From: an uncultured Woeseiaceae bacterium | Lineage (GTDB): Bacteria > Pseudomonadota > Gammaproteobacteria > Steroidobacterales > Woeseiaceae | Reading direction: 5' to 3' | Assembly (NCBI GenBank): GCA_947259985.1 | Contig: CAMYOJ010000024.1 | Coordinates: 1-59,761 of the forward strand | DNA: 59,761 nt | Shown here: positions 1 through 8,847 of the stretch, one piece after another | Position numbering within the stretch: the first letter of the stretch is position 1 | Layout: the number at the start of each line of letters is the position of its first letter | Program-made: the position numbers and the translations under genes | The notes under the pieces: generated by a model | What the model was told of the DNA's origin: nothing | Databases searched by the model: none | Seen by the model: only the letters and a program-made list of their open reading frames with translations

Positions 1-1761
1 ACGCCGCTGCCCGTGTGGACCGACGGCGAGGGCGGGTTCCACTGCATCGGCTCGGTGGAGGAACTCGAGCAACTGACGGGCCGCGGGCTGTCCGAGCTCG
101 ATCTGCATCGGCCGGCCGTCGACGACGTCACTTTCGAGAAGGACGGCAGGACCTGGCGGCGCGTGCCCGAGGTCATCGATTGCTGGTTCGATTCGGGCGC
201 CATGTCCTACGCACAATGGCACTACCCGTTCGAGAATGAAGACAAGTTCGAAAAGCACTTCCCGGCCGACTTCATCTGCGAAGCGATCGACCAGACGCGC
301 GGGTGGTTTTATACTCTGCACGCCATTGCGGCGCTGGTTTCCGACGACGTTGCCTACAAGAACTGCATCTGCCTCAACCTGATCGTCGACAAAGACGGCA
401 AGAAAATGTCGAAATCGGTTGGCAACATCATCGATCCCTACGACGTATTTGACACTGTCGGTGCTGACGCCTTGCGCTGGTATTTCCTGGCGCGTCTCGC
501 ACCGGACGCGCCGAAACGCGTATCGGTCGAAATTGTCGCCGACGTTGCCAGCTCTTTCATCAATACGTTCTGGAACACCTACGGCTTCTTCGTGCTGTAT
601 GCACGTCTTGACGACATAGACCTTACGAATCAGGTGCCCGTCGAGCAGCGACCCGAGATCGACCGCTGGGCGCTGGCGCTGTTGCACAAAACTGTAGCGA
701 CCGTGACCGACGCCATGGACGCCTTCGACGCGAAATCGGCGGGCGAGGCCATCGAATCGTTCGTCGATCAACTCAGTAACTGGTACGTGCGCCGAAATCG
801 TCGTCGTTTCTGGAAGTCTACGGACCCCGAGGACAAGCAGGCCGCCTACCTGACCTTGTACGAGTGTCTCAAGGGCGCGCATGAACTGATGGCGCCGTTC
901 GTGCCGTTCCTGGCCGAGCATGTGTATCAGAACCTCGTCCGTTCGGTAGACGCCGATGCGCTGCCCTCGGTGCACATGGGGAACTGGCCGCAGGCGAACC
1001 CGGAGTGGCGAAACGATGCGTTATTGCACGACATCGGTGTCGTGCAGAAGGTCGTCGGGCTTGGCCGTGCCGCGCGTGGCCAGTCTGGCGTTCGCACACG
1101 CCAGCCGCTGTCGCGCCTGCTTGTACGCGCGCCCAACGATGCGGCGGCCGCGGCTCTCCAGGGCCACAAGGACCAGATCCTCGAGGAACTCAACGTCAAA
1201 TCGATCGAGTTCATTGCCAGGGACGCGGGCCTCGTCAGTTACAACATCAAGCCCAACCTGCCGAAGCTCGGAAAGCAATACGGCAAGCTGGTGCCCGAGA
1301 TCCGCAAGGCACTCGCCGCCGCGGATGGCGCAGAGATTGCGGGCGCGGCAGCTCGCGGCGATGCTTTTGAAATCGAGGCCGGCGGCCAGACTATCGCACT
1401 CGAGGGTGACGACATCCTGATCGAAACGCATTCGGCCGAAGGCTACTCGTGCGAGGCGGACGCCGGATTCCTGACCGCGCTCGATACGACGCTAAATGAC
1501 GAACTCATTAACGAGGGTGTGGCCCGCGAGATCGTGCGTTCGGTGCAGGACGCCCGCAAACAGGCGGGTCTCGAGGTTTCCGACCGTATTACGCTCGGCG
1601 TGTCGGGCTCCGCCGCCGTCGAGAAGGCACTCGCAGAACATCGCAGCTACATCATGAACGAGACGCTCGCGGTGACCTGGGAGGTCGGTCAGGCCAAGCC
1701 CCGCTATTCGATCGACCGCGAGATGGGTGACGAACACTGGAAAATCGAGATTTCGATTTAG
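1..1761 (+). CDS. ileS: Isoleucyl-tRNA synthetase, C-terminal part (5' end outside window)
   Basis: Cytoplasmic class I aminoacyl-tRNA synthetase that charges tRNA-Ile. The frame is open from base 1, so only about the last 586 codons are present; full-length enzymes of this type run to roughly 1050 residues. Visible signatures are WFDSG (near bases 190-206), the Rossmann-fold stretch with QTRGWFY, and the KMSKS catalytic loop at bases 403-417. The anticodon-binding helical domain follows, and the long C-terminal extension ends in WKIEISI. This extension, with no zinc-finger tail, resembles the eukaryotic-like (type 2) IleS, a class often associated with lower mupirocin sensitivity; that subclass is inferred from the C-terminal part alone. 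The gene stands at the window edge with no close downstream partner: 204 bases separate it from the next start. Confidence 0.95.
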   Translation, partial: TPLPVWTDGEGGFHCIGSVEELEQLTGRGLSELDLHRPAVDDVTFEKDGRTWRRVPEVIDCWFDSGAMSYAQWHYPFENEDKFEKHFPADFICEAIDQTRGWFYTLHAIAALVSDDVAYKNCICLNLIVDKDGKKMSKSVGNIIDPYDVFDTVGADALRWYFLARLAPDAPKRVSVEIVADVASSFINTFWNTYGFFVLYARLDDIDLTNQVPVEQRPEIDRWALALLHKTVATVTDAMDAFDAKSAGEAIESFVDQLSNWYVRRNRRRFWKSTDPEDKQAAYLTLYECLKGAHELMAPFVPFLAEHVYQNLVRSVDADALPSVHMGNWPQANPEWRNDALLHDIGVVQKVVGLGRAARGQSGVRTRQPLSRLLVRAPNDAAAAALQGHKDQILEELNVKSIEFIARDAGLVSYNIKPNLPKLGKQYGKLVPEIRKALAAADGAEIAGAAARGDAFEIEAGGQTIALEGDDILIETHSAEGYSCEADAGFLTALDTTLNDELINEGVAREIVRSVQDARKQAGLEVSDRITLGVSGSAAVEKALAEHRSYIMNETLAVTWEVGQAKPRYSIDREMGDEHWKIEISI

Positions 1762-1793
1762 AATGAGTCAATAACGTAGGTATTGAGCGACAC

Positions 1794-1823
1794 TTGCGCG
1801 CGCTTTGGAAACTCTGTTATAAG
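1794..1823 (+). promoter_or_regulatory. Candidate sigma-70 promoter for the orphan gene at 1966
   Basis: A TTGCGC box (1794-1799) lies 18 bases upstream of TATAAG (1818-1823), just after the ileS stop. The -10 box is good and the -35 partial. It would start transcription near 1830 and give a leader of about 135 bases before the ATG at 1966. Confidence 0.4.
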
Positions 1824-1837
1824 AAACGTGCGCAAGA

Positions 1838-1910
1838 TCCTGATAGATCAGGAGTGCAAAGGGACTTGTGGGGCTCTGCAGGGGGCCTCGAAGACTACAG
1901 GAGGTAGTCT
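1838..1910 (+). promoter_or_regulatory. Structured mRNA leader with a CsrA/RsmA-like hairpin
   Basis: Two perfect hairpins lie between the candidate promoter and the next gene. The first has a 6-bp stem at 1838-1853 (TCCTGA, loop TAGA, TCAGGA). The second, at 1892-1910, has a 7-bp stem (AGACTAC / GTAGTCT) with loop AGGAG. The run UACAGGAGGU, with GGA exposed in a short loop, is close to the known high-affinity CsrA site (RUACARGGAUGU). Other GGA motifs occur nearby at 1851-1853 and 1915-1918. A CsrA-type control of the downstream gene, or a short RsmY-like decoy RNA, are both possible. Inference from base pairing only. Confidence 0.4.
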
Positions 1911-1965
1911 GCTCCGGAAGAAAAAAAGCGTAAATAAGCGACAATAACTAAACGCTGGAGTGGCA

Positions 1966-2337
1966 ATGAAGAACCACGTCGACTGCTTTCACGCAGCACT
2001 GACTGTGCTTGCGGGGCATGGCCATATAAAACAAAGACTTATCAAGGCCTACGAAGACCATCTCGTTGACATCGACGAGGAAGACATACCCATCGCGCTG
2101 AAGCAGACGTTTGCCGACCTGCAGCAATCCTTGCACCGTGTGACGCCACACAACGGTGAAAGCTGCGTCTGCGCCTCGGTGCGCAAGATGTCCGTCAACG
2201 AGGCCAGCGAATGTGCGTCGCGGCTCGTGTCGCTGTTTGGGGAGCTCGCGAGGCACGGCGATTACGCGCAGGTCACGTTACCACTTAACGACGAAACCCA
2301 GGCCCGGGTGCCGCCATTCCTCGTAAAATCGGTCTGA
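1966..2337 (+). CDS. Small protein of unknown function
   Basis: A 123-residue soluble protein that I do not recognise. ATG at 1966 is preferred over a GTG six bases upstream because GGAG at 1957-1960 sits at ideal spacing from the ATG. No signal peptide or membrane segment is visible. The sequence is mostly helical with an acidic segment (VDIDEEDIP) and scattered cysteines, including a CVC pair and a cysteine near the start. The gene is monocistronic, preceded by an unusually structured leader and ending one base short of the convergent gene on the opposite strand. Coding is credible from codon use and the ribosome-binding site, but function cannot be assigned. Confidence 0.75.
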   Translation: MKNHVDCFHAALTVLAGHGHIKQRLIKAYEDHLVDIDEEDIPIALKQTFADLQQSLHRVTPHNGESCVCASVRKMSVNEASECASRLVSLFGELARHGDYAQVTLPLNDETQARVPPFLVKSV

Positions 2338-2338
2338 C

Positions 2339-3352
2339 TCAGTCGAGTCGCACCGGATAGTAGACGTAGGTCAGTAGCTCTTTCTCGGGCACGTCGCCCG
2401 GGTCACTCACATACGATTCCCACGCATCGCCGTTGCGCTCGATGCCGTGCGCCGCGAGGTAGGCCGTAATCTTGCGGTGCGTGCCGGCCAGCAGGTGATA
2501 CGGCCCGACATGTTTGACGCGAATCACCGGCCCCTCGTAGGTAGAGCCCAGCCTGACAGAGGCCCCGTCCCGCGGCGTCGCGTCGGAAACCCCCCTGACA
2601 GGGATGGCAGCATCGAATACCAGCCTGGAGCCGCTGAAGGTACGAGTAATCGATAGTGGCGCGCCAGCGTCCCTGAGATTGTGCTTATCGATGAAATTGA
2701 GGATCTCGAAATAGGCCCTGCCCATGGCTTCGGAGATCGCTGACGGCTCCGGGCGCGACGAGGTCGACAGGTAGGCGATCTGCATGGCCTGAACGACAAT
2801 GTGCTCGATTTCGATATCACTGAAGTCGGCTGAAGGCAGGCTTTCTGCCAGTTCCTTGAGGTCCAGGAGGCCGTTCTCGTAATCGCGGGCCACGATGCTG
2901 CCCAGCATCGCCGCAAAATAACGGCCGACGATATTCATGCCGTAGTCGGCTTCGAAGCCCCAGGTCACGAATGTCGTGCCGGTGCCGGGGGCAAGGTCGA
3001 ACCACGACTTTGCCTCGCCAGGCTCGCCCGGGCTCAACACCATTGCGACGCGCTCGTAGGGTTTGCTCTCGACAATCGACTGCGCGCCGCTGCCCACGAT
3101 GGCCCCGTCCCAGGTCATCACAGAGCCGACGCCCTTGCTGTTGCCCGAGTAAAGGATGCGCACGTTCGGGTCGACCTTTGCGAGCGGCGCCCACAGGGCG
3201 AAGCGGTGGAAATCATTGACCAGCGCAAATATCGTGGCCGGGTGCGCATCGATCTCCTGCGTGACCTCGATACTGTGGGTGCGCGGCAGCGCGAAGCCGA
3301 TAACGATCAACAGCGCGACAGCTGCACCGACAGCGTAGATTAGCTTTTGCAC
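2339..3352 (-). CDS. SRPBCC-domain protein with GyrI-like effector-binding C-terminus
   Basis: A 337-residue membrane-anchored protein of unknown substrate. One hydrophobic N-terminal helix (about residues 4-23, AVGAAVALLIVIGFALP) is followed by a SRPBCC/START-like hydrophobic-cavity domain (about 28-165; HPATIFALVNDFHRFALWAP is typical of the first helix-strand unit). The C-terminal third (about 180-337) resembles the GyrI/AraC effector-binding fold, ending in a hydrophobic LLTYVYYPVRLD strand. Such two-part proteins are widespread and annotated only by fold. The start is GTG with a weak ribosome-binding site. It runs divergently from murI and converges on the small orphan gene. Confidence 0.8.
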   Translation of the reverse strand: MQKLIYAVGAAVALLIVIGFALPRTHSIEVTQEIDAHPATIFALVNDFHRFALWAPLAKVDPNVRILYSGNSKGVGSVMTWDGAIVGSGAQSIVESKPYERVAMVLSPGEPGEAKSWFDLAPGTGTTFVTWGFEADYGMNIVGRYFAAMLGSIVARDYENGLLDLKELAESLPSADFSDIEIEHIVVQAMQIAYLSTSSRPEPSAISEAMGRAYFEILNFIDKHNLRDAGAPLSITRTFSGSRLVFDAAIPVRGVSDATPRDGASVRLGSTYEGPVIRVKHVGPYHLLAGTHRKITAYLAAHGIERNGDAWESYVSDPGDVPEKELLTYVYYPVRLD

Positions 3353-3427
3353 GTTGCCCGGATCCGCCCGTCAAAGAATACGGGCCGGATTATTCCACAC
3401 TTGACGATCCTTCGGCACAATGCGGCA

Positions 3428-4255
3428 ATGAATGCAAAGTACGATAAGGATCTGCCGATAGGCGTATTCGACTCCGGCGTCGGCGGACTCACGGTGCTCA
3501 AGGCAATACGAAGTGAGCTGCCTGCCGAAAACCTCGTCTACCTGGGAGATACGGCGCGCCTGCCGTACGGCACGAAGAGCCCGGCATCGATCGAGCGCTA
3601 TGCCATCCAGGCCGCGGAAAAGCTCGCGGAGCAGGGCATCAAGATGCTCGTCGTGGCATGCAATACGGCATCGGCGGTTGCGCTCGCGGCGCTGCGCGCG
3701 GATCTCGATCCGCTGCCGGTCATCGGTGTCGTCGAGCCGGGCGCCGCCGCGGCCGTCCATGCGCGTCCCGGCGGCTCGCATCTCGTGCTGGCGACAGAAG
3801 CGACCGTGCGGCTCGCCGCCTACAGCAATGCGATAGAGTCCCGCGACGAGCAGGCCACGGTGCGCGAGCAGGCCTGCGAGATGCTGGTTTCGCTCGCCGA
3901 GGAGGGCTGGACCGACGGCGATATCGCGACGCGCATCATCCGGCGTTATCTCGATGAGGCGAATGAAGGCGGATTCGAGGCCAACAGCATCATTCTCGGG
4001 TGCACCCACTTCCCATTGCTCAAAGAAGCGATCCGGGAGGTCGTGGGCGAAACCGTCGCGATTGTCGATTCGGCGAGCACGACCGCGCATGCAGTTCGCG
4101 AAACACTGCAGTCAGGCGGGCAGATGCGCACCGCCCGCGAAAAGGGTGACCAACGGTTTCTGGCCACCGATGGCGCGACACGATTTGCGCGTGTAGGCGG
4201 CCAGTTCCTCGGGCATGCCCTGACGTTCCGGGACGTCGAACTGGTCGATCTCTGA
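3428..4255 (+). CDS. murI: Glutamate racemase
   Basis: Converts L-glutamate to D-glutamate for peptidoglycan, in the cytoplasm. The 275-residue length is normal for the family. Both catalytic cysteines are present: Cys78 in VVACNTAS and Cys192 in LGCTHFP. The N-terminal signature IGVFDSGVGGLTVLKAI and the LVYLGDTARLPYG motif are intact. I chose ATG 3428 because the family begins just before the GVFDSG motif; an in-frame start at 3347 would add 27 residues with no family counterpart and overlap the divergent gene. Single-gene unit. Confidence 0.97.
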   Translation: MNAKYDKDLPIGVFDSGVGGLTVLKAIRSELPAENLVYLGDTARLPYGTKSPASIERYAIQAAEKLAEQGIKMLVVACNTASAVALAALRADLDPLPVIGVVEPGAAAAVHARPGGSHLVLATEATVRLAAYSNAIESRDEQATVREQACEMLVSLAEEGWTDGDIATRIIRRYLDEANEGGFEANSIILGCTHFPLLKEAIREVVGETVAIVDSASTTAHAVRETLQSGGQMRTAREKGDQRFLATDGATRFARVGGQFLGHALTFRDVELVDL

Positions 4256-4327
4256 GCCGTCGCCCGGTCGGCCACGAATGGCTGCCTGTGCGATAATGGG
4301 CCATTGAAAATGCTTCAGGGGGAAGCC

Positions 4328-5989
4328 GTGAAATTTCGAGCCTTGATGCGCCGGGTGGGCGCTTTCGTTGTGTTGACCATTCTCGCAGCCTGTGGTGCGG
4401 AGGCACCTCCCGAGGTCAGGATCGAGACGCTCGAGACCGTGCTACCGCGCCCCGATATATACGCGGATTTCACGCTCACCGCTGATCTCAGTCATCTCAG
4501 TGATGATCAGCGGCAGATGATCGGCATCCTGATCGATGCATCGCAGATCATGGACGATCTCTTCTGGCGGCAAAGTTACGGCGATGGCTACGAGGCCTGG
4601 CTCGATTCGCTGGCCAACGATGACACGCGCCGGTTTGCGGAGCTCAATTACGGTCCCTGGGACCGGCTGGACGATGACAAACCCTTCATCAAGGGCGCGG
4701 GTGCCAAGCCGTTGGGCGCGCAATTCTATCCTGCCGACATGAGCAAGGAGGAATTCGACGAAGCCTATCTGCCCGGCAAGAAAGGGCTGTACTCACTGAT
4801 CAGGCGCAACCCTGCCGGTGAGCTGACACTCGTTCCGTATCACGTCGTCTATGCCGACGAACTGAAGCAGGCGGCAGACCTGCTGCGCAAAGCGGCCGCG
4901 CTGGCCGAAAGTCCGGACTTTGCCAACTACCTCAAGTTGCGTGCCGCGGCGCTCATCAGCGACGAGTTTCAGATCAGCGATCGTTACTGGATGGACGTCA
5001 AGGACAATGACATCGATGTAGTTATCGGCCCCATCGAGACCTACGAAGATCGACTGTTCGGCTACCGCGCGGGGTATGAATCCTACGTATTGATCAAGGA
5101 CCTGGAGTGGAGCGACCGACTGAGTCGTTTTGCAGCATTCCTTCCCGACCTGCAGGAAGGACTGCCCGTTGCGGACCAGTACAAGTGGGAATCGCCCGGG
5201 ACCGATTCTGACCTGAACGCCTATGACGTGGTTTATTACGCGGGCCACAGTAACGCGGGGTCGAAGACGATCGCCATTAACCTTCCCAATGACGAAGAAG
5301 TGCAGCTGGAAAAGGGCACGCGCCGCCTGCAGCTCAAGAACGCGATGCAGGCGAAGTTCGAGAAGATCCTCGAGCCAATCGCCGACGTATTGATCGACGA
5401 GTCACAGCGCCAGTACATCACGTTTGACGCTTTCTTCGCCAACACGATGTTCCACGAAGTGGCACACGGACTCGGCATCAAGAACACGATCAACAGTCGA
5501 GGCACCGTACGTGAGGCGATGCTCGACCTGGCTTCGAGCATGGAGGAAGGCAAGGCGGATATTCTCGGCCTGTATATGATTACCGAGCTGCACAAGGCCG
5601 GCGAGCTGGGCGATGTTGATCTCAGGGATTACTACACCACGTTCATGACCAGCGTGTTCCGCTCGATTCGTTTCGGCGCCGCCAGCGCGCATGGCAAGGC
5701 AAACATGGTGCGCTTCAATTTCTTCATGGAACAGGGAGCGTTCATCCGCGACGCCGAGACCGGTCGTTATCGCGTGGACTTCGAGCAAATGGAGAAGGCC
5801 ATGACGGATCTGTCGCGCTTGTTGCTGACGTTGCAGGGCGATGGCGACTACGAAGGCGCGGCAGAGCTGACATCGCAGAAAGGCATTATTACGGCAGAGC
5901 TGCAGGCGGATCTCGACCGGTTAACGAGTGCCGACATTCCCGTCGATATTACGTTTCAGCAGGGTGTCGCCCAACTAGGCTTGGAATAA
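4328..5989 (+). CDS. M49-like zinc peptidase (dipeptidyl-peptidase III family), lipoprotein
   Basis: Probable lipid-anchored zinc peptidase of 553 residues. GTG at 4328 is chosen because a GGGGGA ribosome-binding site lies six bases upstream and it yields a clean lipoprotein signal (lipobox LAAC, Cys22). The zinc site is HEVAH (376-380) followed by EEGKAD (406-411), matching the HEXXH...EExxxD/E layout of M49. Eukaryotic DPP III has a six-residue HEXXGH motif, whereas here it is a plain five-residue HEXXH. Family members remove dipeptides from peptide N-termini; export as a lipoprotein implies a periplasmic or outer-membrane role such as peptide scavenging (inference). It stands alone, converging on the SpoIIAA-like gene. 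Confidence 0.85.
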   Translation: MKFRALMRRVGAFVVLTILAACGAEAPPEVRIETLETVLPRPDIYADFTLTADLSHLSDDQRQMIGILIDASQIMDDLFWRQSYGDGYEAWLDSLANDDTRRFAELNYGPWDRLDDDKPFIKGAGAKPLGAQFYPADMSKEEFDEAYLPGKKGLYSLIRRNPAGELTLVPYHVVYADELKQAADLLRKAAALAESPDFANYLKLRAAALISDEFQISDRYWMDVKDNDIDVVIGPIETYEDRLFGYRAGYESYVLIKDLEWSDRLSRFAAFLPDLQEGLPVADQYKWESPGTDSDLNAYDVVYYAGHSNAGSKTIAINLPNDEEVQLEKGTRRLQLKNAMQAKFEKILEPIADVLIDESQRQYITFDAFFANTMFHEVAHGLGIKNTINSRGTVREAMLDLASSMEEGKADILGLYMITELHKAGELGDVDLRDYYTTFMTSVFRSIRFGAASAHGKANMVRFNFFMEQGAFIRDAETGRYRVDFEQMEKAMTDLSRLLLTLQGDGDYEGAAELTSQKGIITAELQADLDRLTSADIPVDITFQQGVAQLGLE

Positions 5990-6000
5990 TGCGTCGCTTG

Positions 6001-6372
6001 TCAGGACTCGGCAAGCCACAGTTCCGCAGGTTTCATATTGTCGAAGATCCGTAGGTTGATCTCCGAACGATTCCTGACGACTGTTTGTGCCAGAAGGAGG
6101 TTATCCAGCAGAGCCGGATGCCCCGCGACCCATGCAATGCGATGTCGGGTGTTAATGCCGACTGACTTCAGCATTTCCAGGTGATCGTACGCGTCGATTG
6201 CTGGAAGCGGCTTGTCGAGATTGGACACCCCCAGGACGCGATAGCAATCTTGTGAATTGCAGGTCGCAGCAATCTCCTCCCACATCTCGTAGGCTCCAAT
6301 AAAATCGAAGACTCCTTCGGTACGAACGCGTATGACGGAGTCTTCTCTTGTAATCGTATACCGAAGGCTCAC
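6001..6372 (-). CDS. SpoIIAA-like (STAS-related) protein
   Basis: A 123-residue soluble protein with the layout of SpoIIAA-like/CRAL-TRIO-STAS small proteins: an N-terminal strand-rich part (residues 1-40), a helix carrying YEMWEEI, then alternating strands and helices to FDNMKPAELWL. The actual role of this family in proteobacteria is not known. The start is GTG at 6372, supported by AGG eight bases upstream; an ATG two bases farther upstream is out of frame and hits a stop at once. It is followed on the same strand, across 73 bases of AT-rich sequence, by the leftward SMP-30 operon ending at 6446, so it may be read from that operon or from its own promoter. Confidence 0.7.
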   Translation of the reverse strand: MSLRYTITREDSVIRVRTEGVFDFIGAYEMWEEIAATCNSQDCYRVLGVSNLDKPLPAIDAYDHLEMLKSVGINTRHRIAWVAGHPALLDNLLLAQTVVRNRSEINLRIFDNMKPAELWLAES

Positions 6373-6445
6373 ATGAAAAGCCTAGTACGAATATCTGACT
6401 CCGTGCAACCGAGTCACAATTCGTTACATAATCGTTACAAAGCTG

Positions 6446-7528
6446 TTACAGATTTTGCTTGTCGATGCGCGGTAGCTGATTGCCGAACAAGGTCGTCAGG
6501 TAGAGAGCGCGATTCGTTTCCAGCACGCCCGTCAGAGTCGGGAACCGCGCCTCGAGGTCATGCAGGTTTTCCAGCACTACGCCGTCGCCGTCGAACGCGA
6601 TCACGTGCGAGGAAGGAACGGCGCGCGGTCTCAGCGCGGCCGGCAGGCGCTGTACGACTTTGCGCAGGAAAGGTTTGTCCGACAGGCGATCCACCACGTT
6701 GTTGCGCGGCGCGACCAGGCCGAGCCAGAAGCGACCATTGGCGCCGGTCTTGAGGTTATCGGGGAAGCCGGGAAGGTTGTCGAGCAATACCTCGCTCGTG
6801 CCCATTTTGTCACCGCTCAACCAGTACTTGCTTACGCGATACTGGCCGGTTTCGCTGACGACCAGGAAGCGCCCGTCCAGGCTTATGGCAACACCGTTCG
6901 CGTAGTTGAGGCCGTCAAGGAGCAATCGGACTTCGCCGCTTCCGGGGTCGAACGAATAGACGCTGCCGTTGCCACCGTGCTCCATGATATCGAGGAGGCT
7001 CGCATCATAGGTGCCGCGATATTCCGCGGCGCTGAACTTGCTGCTCGATATGCTGAAGTAGATCTTTCCGTCGGGACCAATCGCGAGATTGTTCACGTCG
7101 TGAGCGGGTTCTCCGCCAATTTCCCGTAACAAGGTCGTAACATTTCCGGCGCGATCTATGCGCTGCAGTCCGAGGATCGCGTTGGCGACGACCAGTGTTC
7201 CGTCTCGATCGGTTTCAATGCCGAGGGGTCTGCCGCCAGGATTCGAGAATTCGTGAACCTGCCGGTTGCGCACCTGGATGACGTGGCCGCTGGACGTTGT
7301 CGCGTAGATGTTGCCGTCAACGCCGACAGTCGCATCCTCAGGACCTGTGAATGGGTCGATGTTGATGCCGCGAGCAAACTTCAGGCGATCGTTGGCCTCG
7401 AAGGGGTCAATGAGTCCGCGATCTGTCGGCGCCTGCCAGGAAACCGGGTCGATCGGAACAGGCCATGCAAGCAAATAGAAGATTGGGATAGCCAGCACGA
7501 GCACGGCGATCGACAAGCGCTTCTTCAT
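6446..7528 (-). CDS. SMP-30/gluconolactonase-like or strictosidine-synthase-like beta-propeller protein
   Basis: A 360-residue exported or membrane-anchored six-bladed propeller. One N-terminal hydrophobic segment (about 4-25, ending LLAWPVPID) is followed by repeated blade motifs: GPEDATVGVDGNIYATT, NLAIGPDGKIYFS, YANGVAISLDGRFLVVSE and LKTGANGRFWLGL. This blade pattern with a C-terminal LYLTTLFGNQLPR strand is typical of the strictosidine-synthase/adipocyte-plasma-membrane-associated branch of SMP-30. Members are calcium-dependent lactonases or esterases; the substrate here is unknown. It is the last gene of a leftward run, 14 bases after folE. Confidence 0.8.
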   Translation of the reverse strand: MKKRLSIAVLVLAIPIFYLLAWPVPIDPVSWQAPTDRGLIDPFEANDRLKFARGINIDPFTGPEDATVGVDGNIYATTSSGHVIQVRNRQVHEFSNPGGRPLGIETDRDGTLVVANAILGLQRIDRAGNVTTLLREIGGEPAHDVNNLAIGPDGKIYFSISSSKFSAAEYRGTYDASLLDIMEHGGNGSVYSFDPGSGEVRLLLDGLNYANGVAISLDGRFLVVSETGQYRVSKYWLSGDKMGTSEVLLDNLPGFPDNLKTGANGRFWLGLVAPRNNVVDRLSDKPFLRKVVQRLPAALRPRAVPSSHVIAFDGDGVVLENLHDLEARFPTLTGVLETNRALYLTTLFGNQLPRIDKQNL

Positions 7529-7542
7529 CGGGATGTCAGTCT

Positions 7543-8148
7543 CTAGCGATTCGCGTCAATCATGCGCAGGAACTCGACCCGCGTTCTTGCATCCTTGCGA
7601 AATGTGCCGACCATCTGGCTGGTGACCATCGACACGTCCGACTTGTGGACGCCTCGCGTCGTCATGCATTGGTGCTTCGCCTCAATGACGACGGCTACCC
7701 CTTTCGGTTGCAGGACGTCCTGGATGCAGTTGGCAATCTGCGCCGTCATCTTTTCCTGGACCTGGAAGCGACGCGCGAAAGCTTCGACAACGCGAGCCAG
7801 CTTGCTGATACCGACAACCTTGTTACTCGGCAGGTAGCCGACATGGGCCTTGCCGATAATCGGCGCCATGTGGTGTTCGCAGTGCGACTCGAACTCGATG
7901 TCACGCAGTACGATCATCTCGTCGTAGCCTTCGACTTCTTCGAAGGTGCGTGCGAGGTACTCCACAGGGTTGCTCTTGTAGCCGCTGAACCAGTCCTCGT
8001 ATGCGCTGGCAACGCGCTTCGGCGTGTCGATCAGACCTTCCCGACGCGTATCTTCACCGGCCCAGAGCAGCAAGGTGCGTACCGCGTCCTCGGCCTGTTT
8101 ACGACTCGGCCTGCGGGGCTTCGCCTGCTTCTTTTTGTTTCCAGCCAC
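7543..8148 (-). CDS. folE: GTP cyclohydrolase I
   Basis: Converts GTP to 7,8-dihydroneopterin triphosphate, first step of tetrahydrofolate synthesis. The 201-residue length is typical. Zinc and catalytic residues are visible in [20 protein letters not shown], and the conserved QERMT-like segment appears as [11 protein letters not shown]. The third zinc ligand lies in [12 protein letters not shown]. Start is GTG 8148, with a strong GGAGGGAG nine bases upstream. A lysine-rich N-terminal tail ([13 protein letters not shown]) precedes the core. It lies between msrA (32 bases upstream) and the SMP-30-like gene and is probably cotranscribed with them. Confidence 0.97.
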   Translation of the reverse strand: MAGNKKKQAKPRRPSRKQAEDAVRTLLLWAGEDTRREGLIDTPKRVASAYEDWFSGYKSNPVEYLARTFEEVEGYDEMIVLRDIEFESHCEHHMAPIIGKAHVGYLPSNKVVGISKLARVVEAFARRFQVQEKMTAQIANCIQDVLQPKGVAVVIEAKHQCMTTRGVHKSDVSMVTSQMVGTFRKDARTRVEFLRMIDANR

Positions 8149-8180
8149 TTGATATTGCTCCCTCCGGAGGGGACGATATC

Positions 8181-8831
8181 CTACGCAGACTTCTTATCGA
8201 GGTCGAGCCCGATCGGACAACTCACGCCCGTGCCGCCGAGGCCGCAATAGCCGCCAGGATTCTTCGCCAGGTATTGCTGGTGATAATCCTCGGCGTAGTA
8301 GTAAGTATCCAGCGGCAGCACTTCGGTGGTAATCCGGCCGTAGCCGGCTTCGACCAGCTCCTGTTCGTAGTCCGACAGTGAGCGACGCGCGATGGACTGC
8401 TGTGCATCGTCGATCGTAAAGATGGCGGAGCGGTACTGTGTGCCGATATCGTTGCCCTGGCGCATGCCCTGCGTCGGATCGTGGTTTTCCCAGAATACTT
8501 TCAGCAGCTGCGCATAGCTGATTACCGTGGGATCGAATACCGCCATCACTACTTCAGTATGGCCGGTATTACCGGTGCAGACTTCTTCGTACGTCGGGTT
8601 CGGCGTAATTCCACCGGCATAACCTACTGACGTCGTGACAACGCCGGGCGTTTCCCAGAACGCCCGCTCCGCACCCCAGAAACAGCCCAGCGCGAAGACG
8701 GCCTGCTGCAGGTGCTCGTCGAACGGTCCGCGTAGTGCGCTGCCATTGACAAAGTGTCGGTCGGGCACAGCCATGGGCGTATTCCGACCCGGCAGCGCCT
8801 CGTCCTTCGATGGGAGAGCCAGCTTTTTCAT
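8181..8831 (-). CDS. msrA: Peptide-methionine (S)-S-oxide reductase
   Basis: Repairs oxidised methionine by reducing the S-epimer of methionine sulfoxide, using thioredoxin. The product has 216 residues with the [10 protein letters not shown] active-site motif (catalytic Cys50), GYAGG, and the C-terminal [10 protein letters not shown] segment that carries resolving cysteines. I start at ATG 8831 (MKKLALP), which fits the family; the open frame continues upstream but would run into the TPR gene's 3' end. No signal peptide, hence cytoplasmic. Start lies 16 bases after the TPR gene, so the two are likely cotranscribed. Confidence 0.96.
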   Translation of the reverse strand: MKKLALPSKDEALPGRNTPMAVPDRHFVNGSALRGPFDEHLQQAVFALGCFWGAERAFWETPGVVTTSVGYAGGITPNPTYEEVCTGNTGHTEVVMAVFDPTVISYAQLLKVFWENHDPTQGMRQGNDIGTQYRSAIFTIDDAQQSIARRSLSDYEQELVEAGYGRITTEVLPLDTYYYAEDYHQQYLAKNPGGYCGLGGTGVSCPIGLDLDKKSA

Positions 8832-8847
8832 GATGCCTCTGTCTGAT

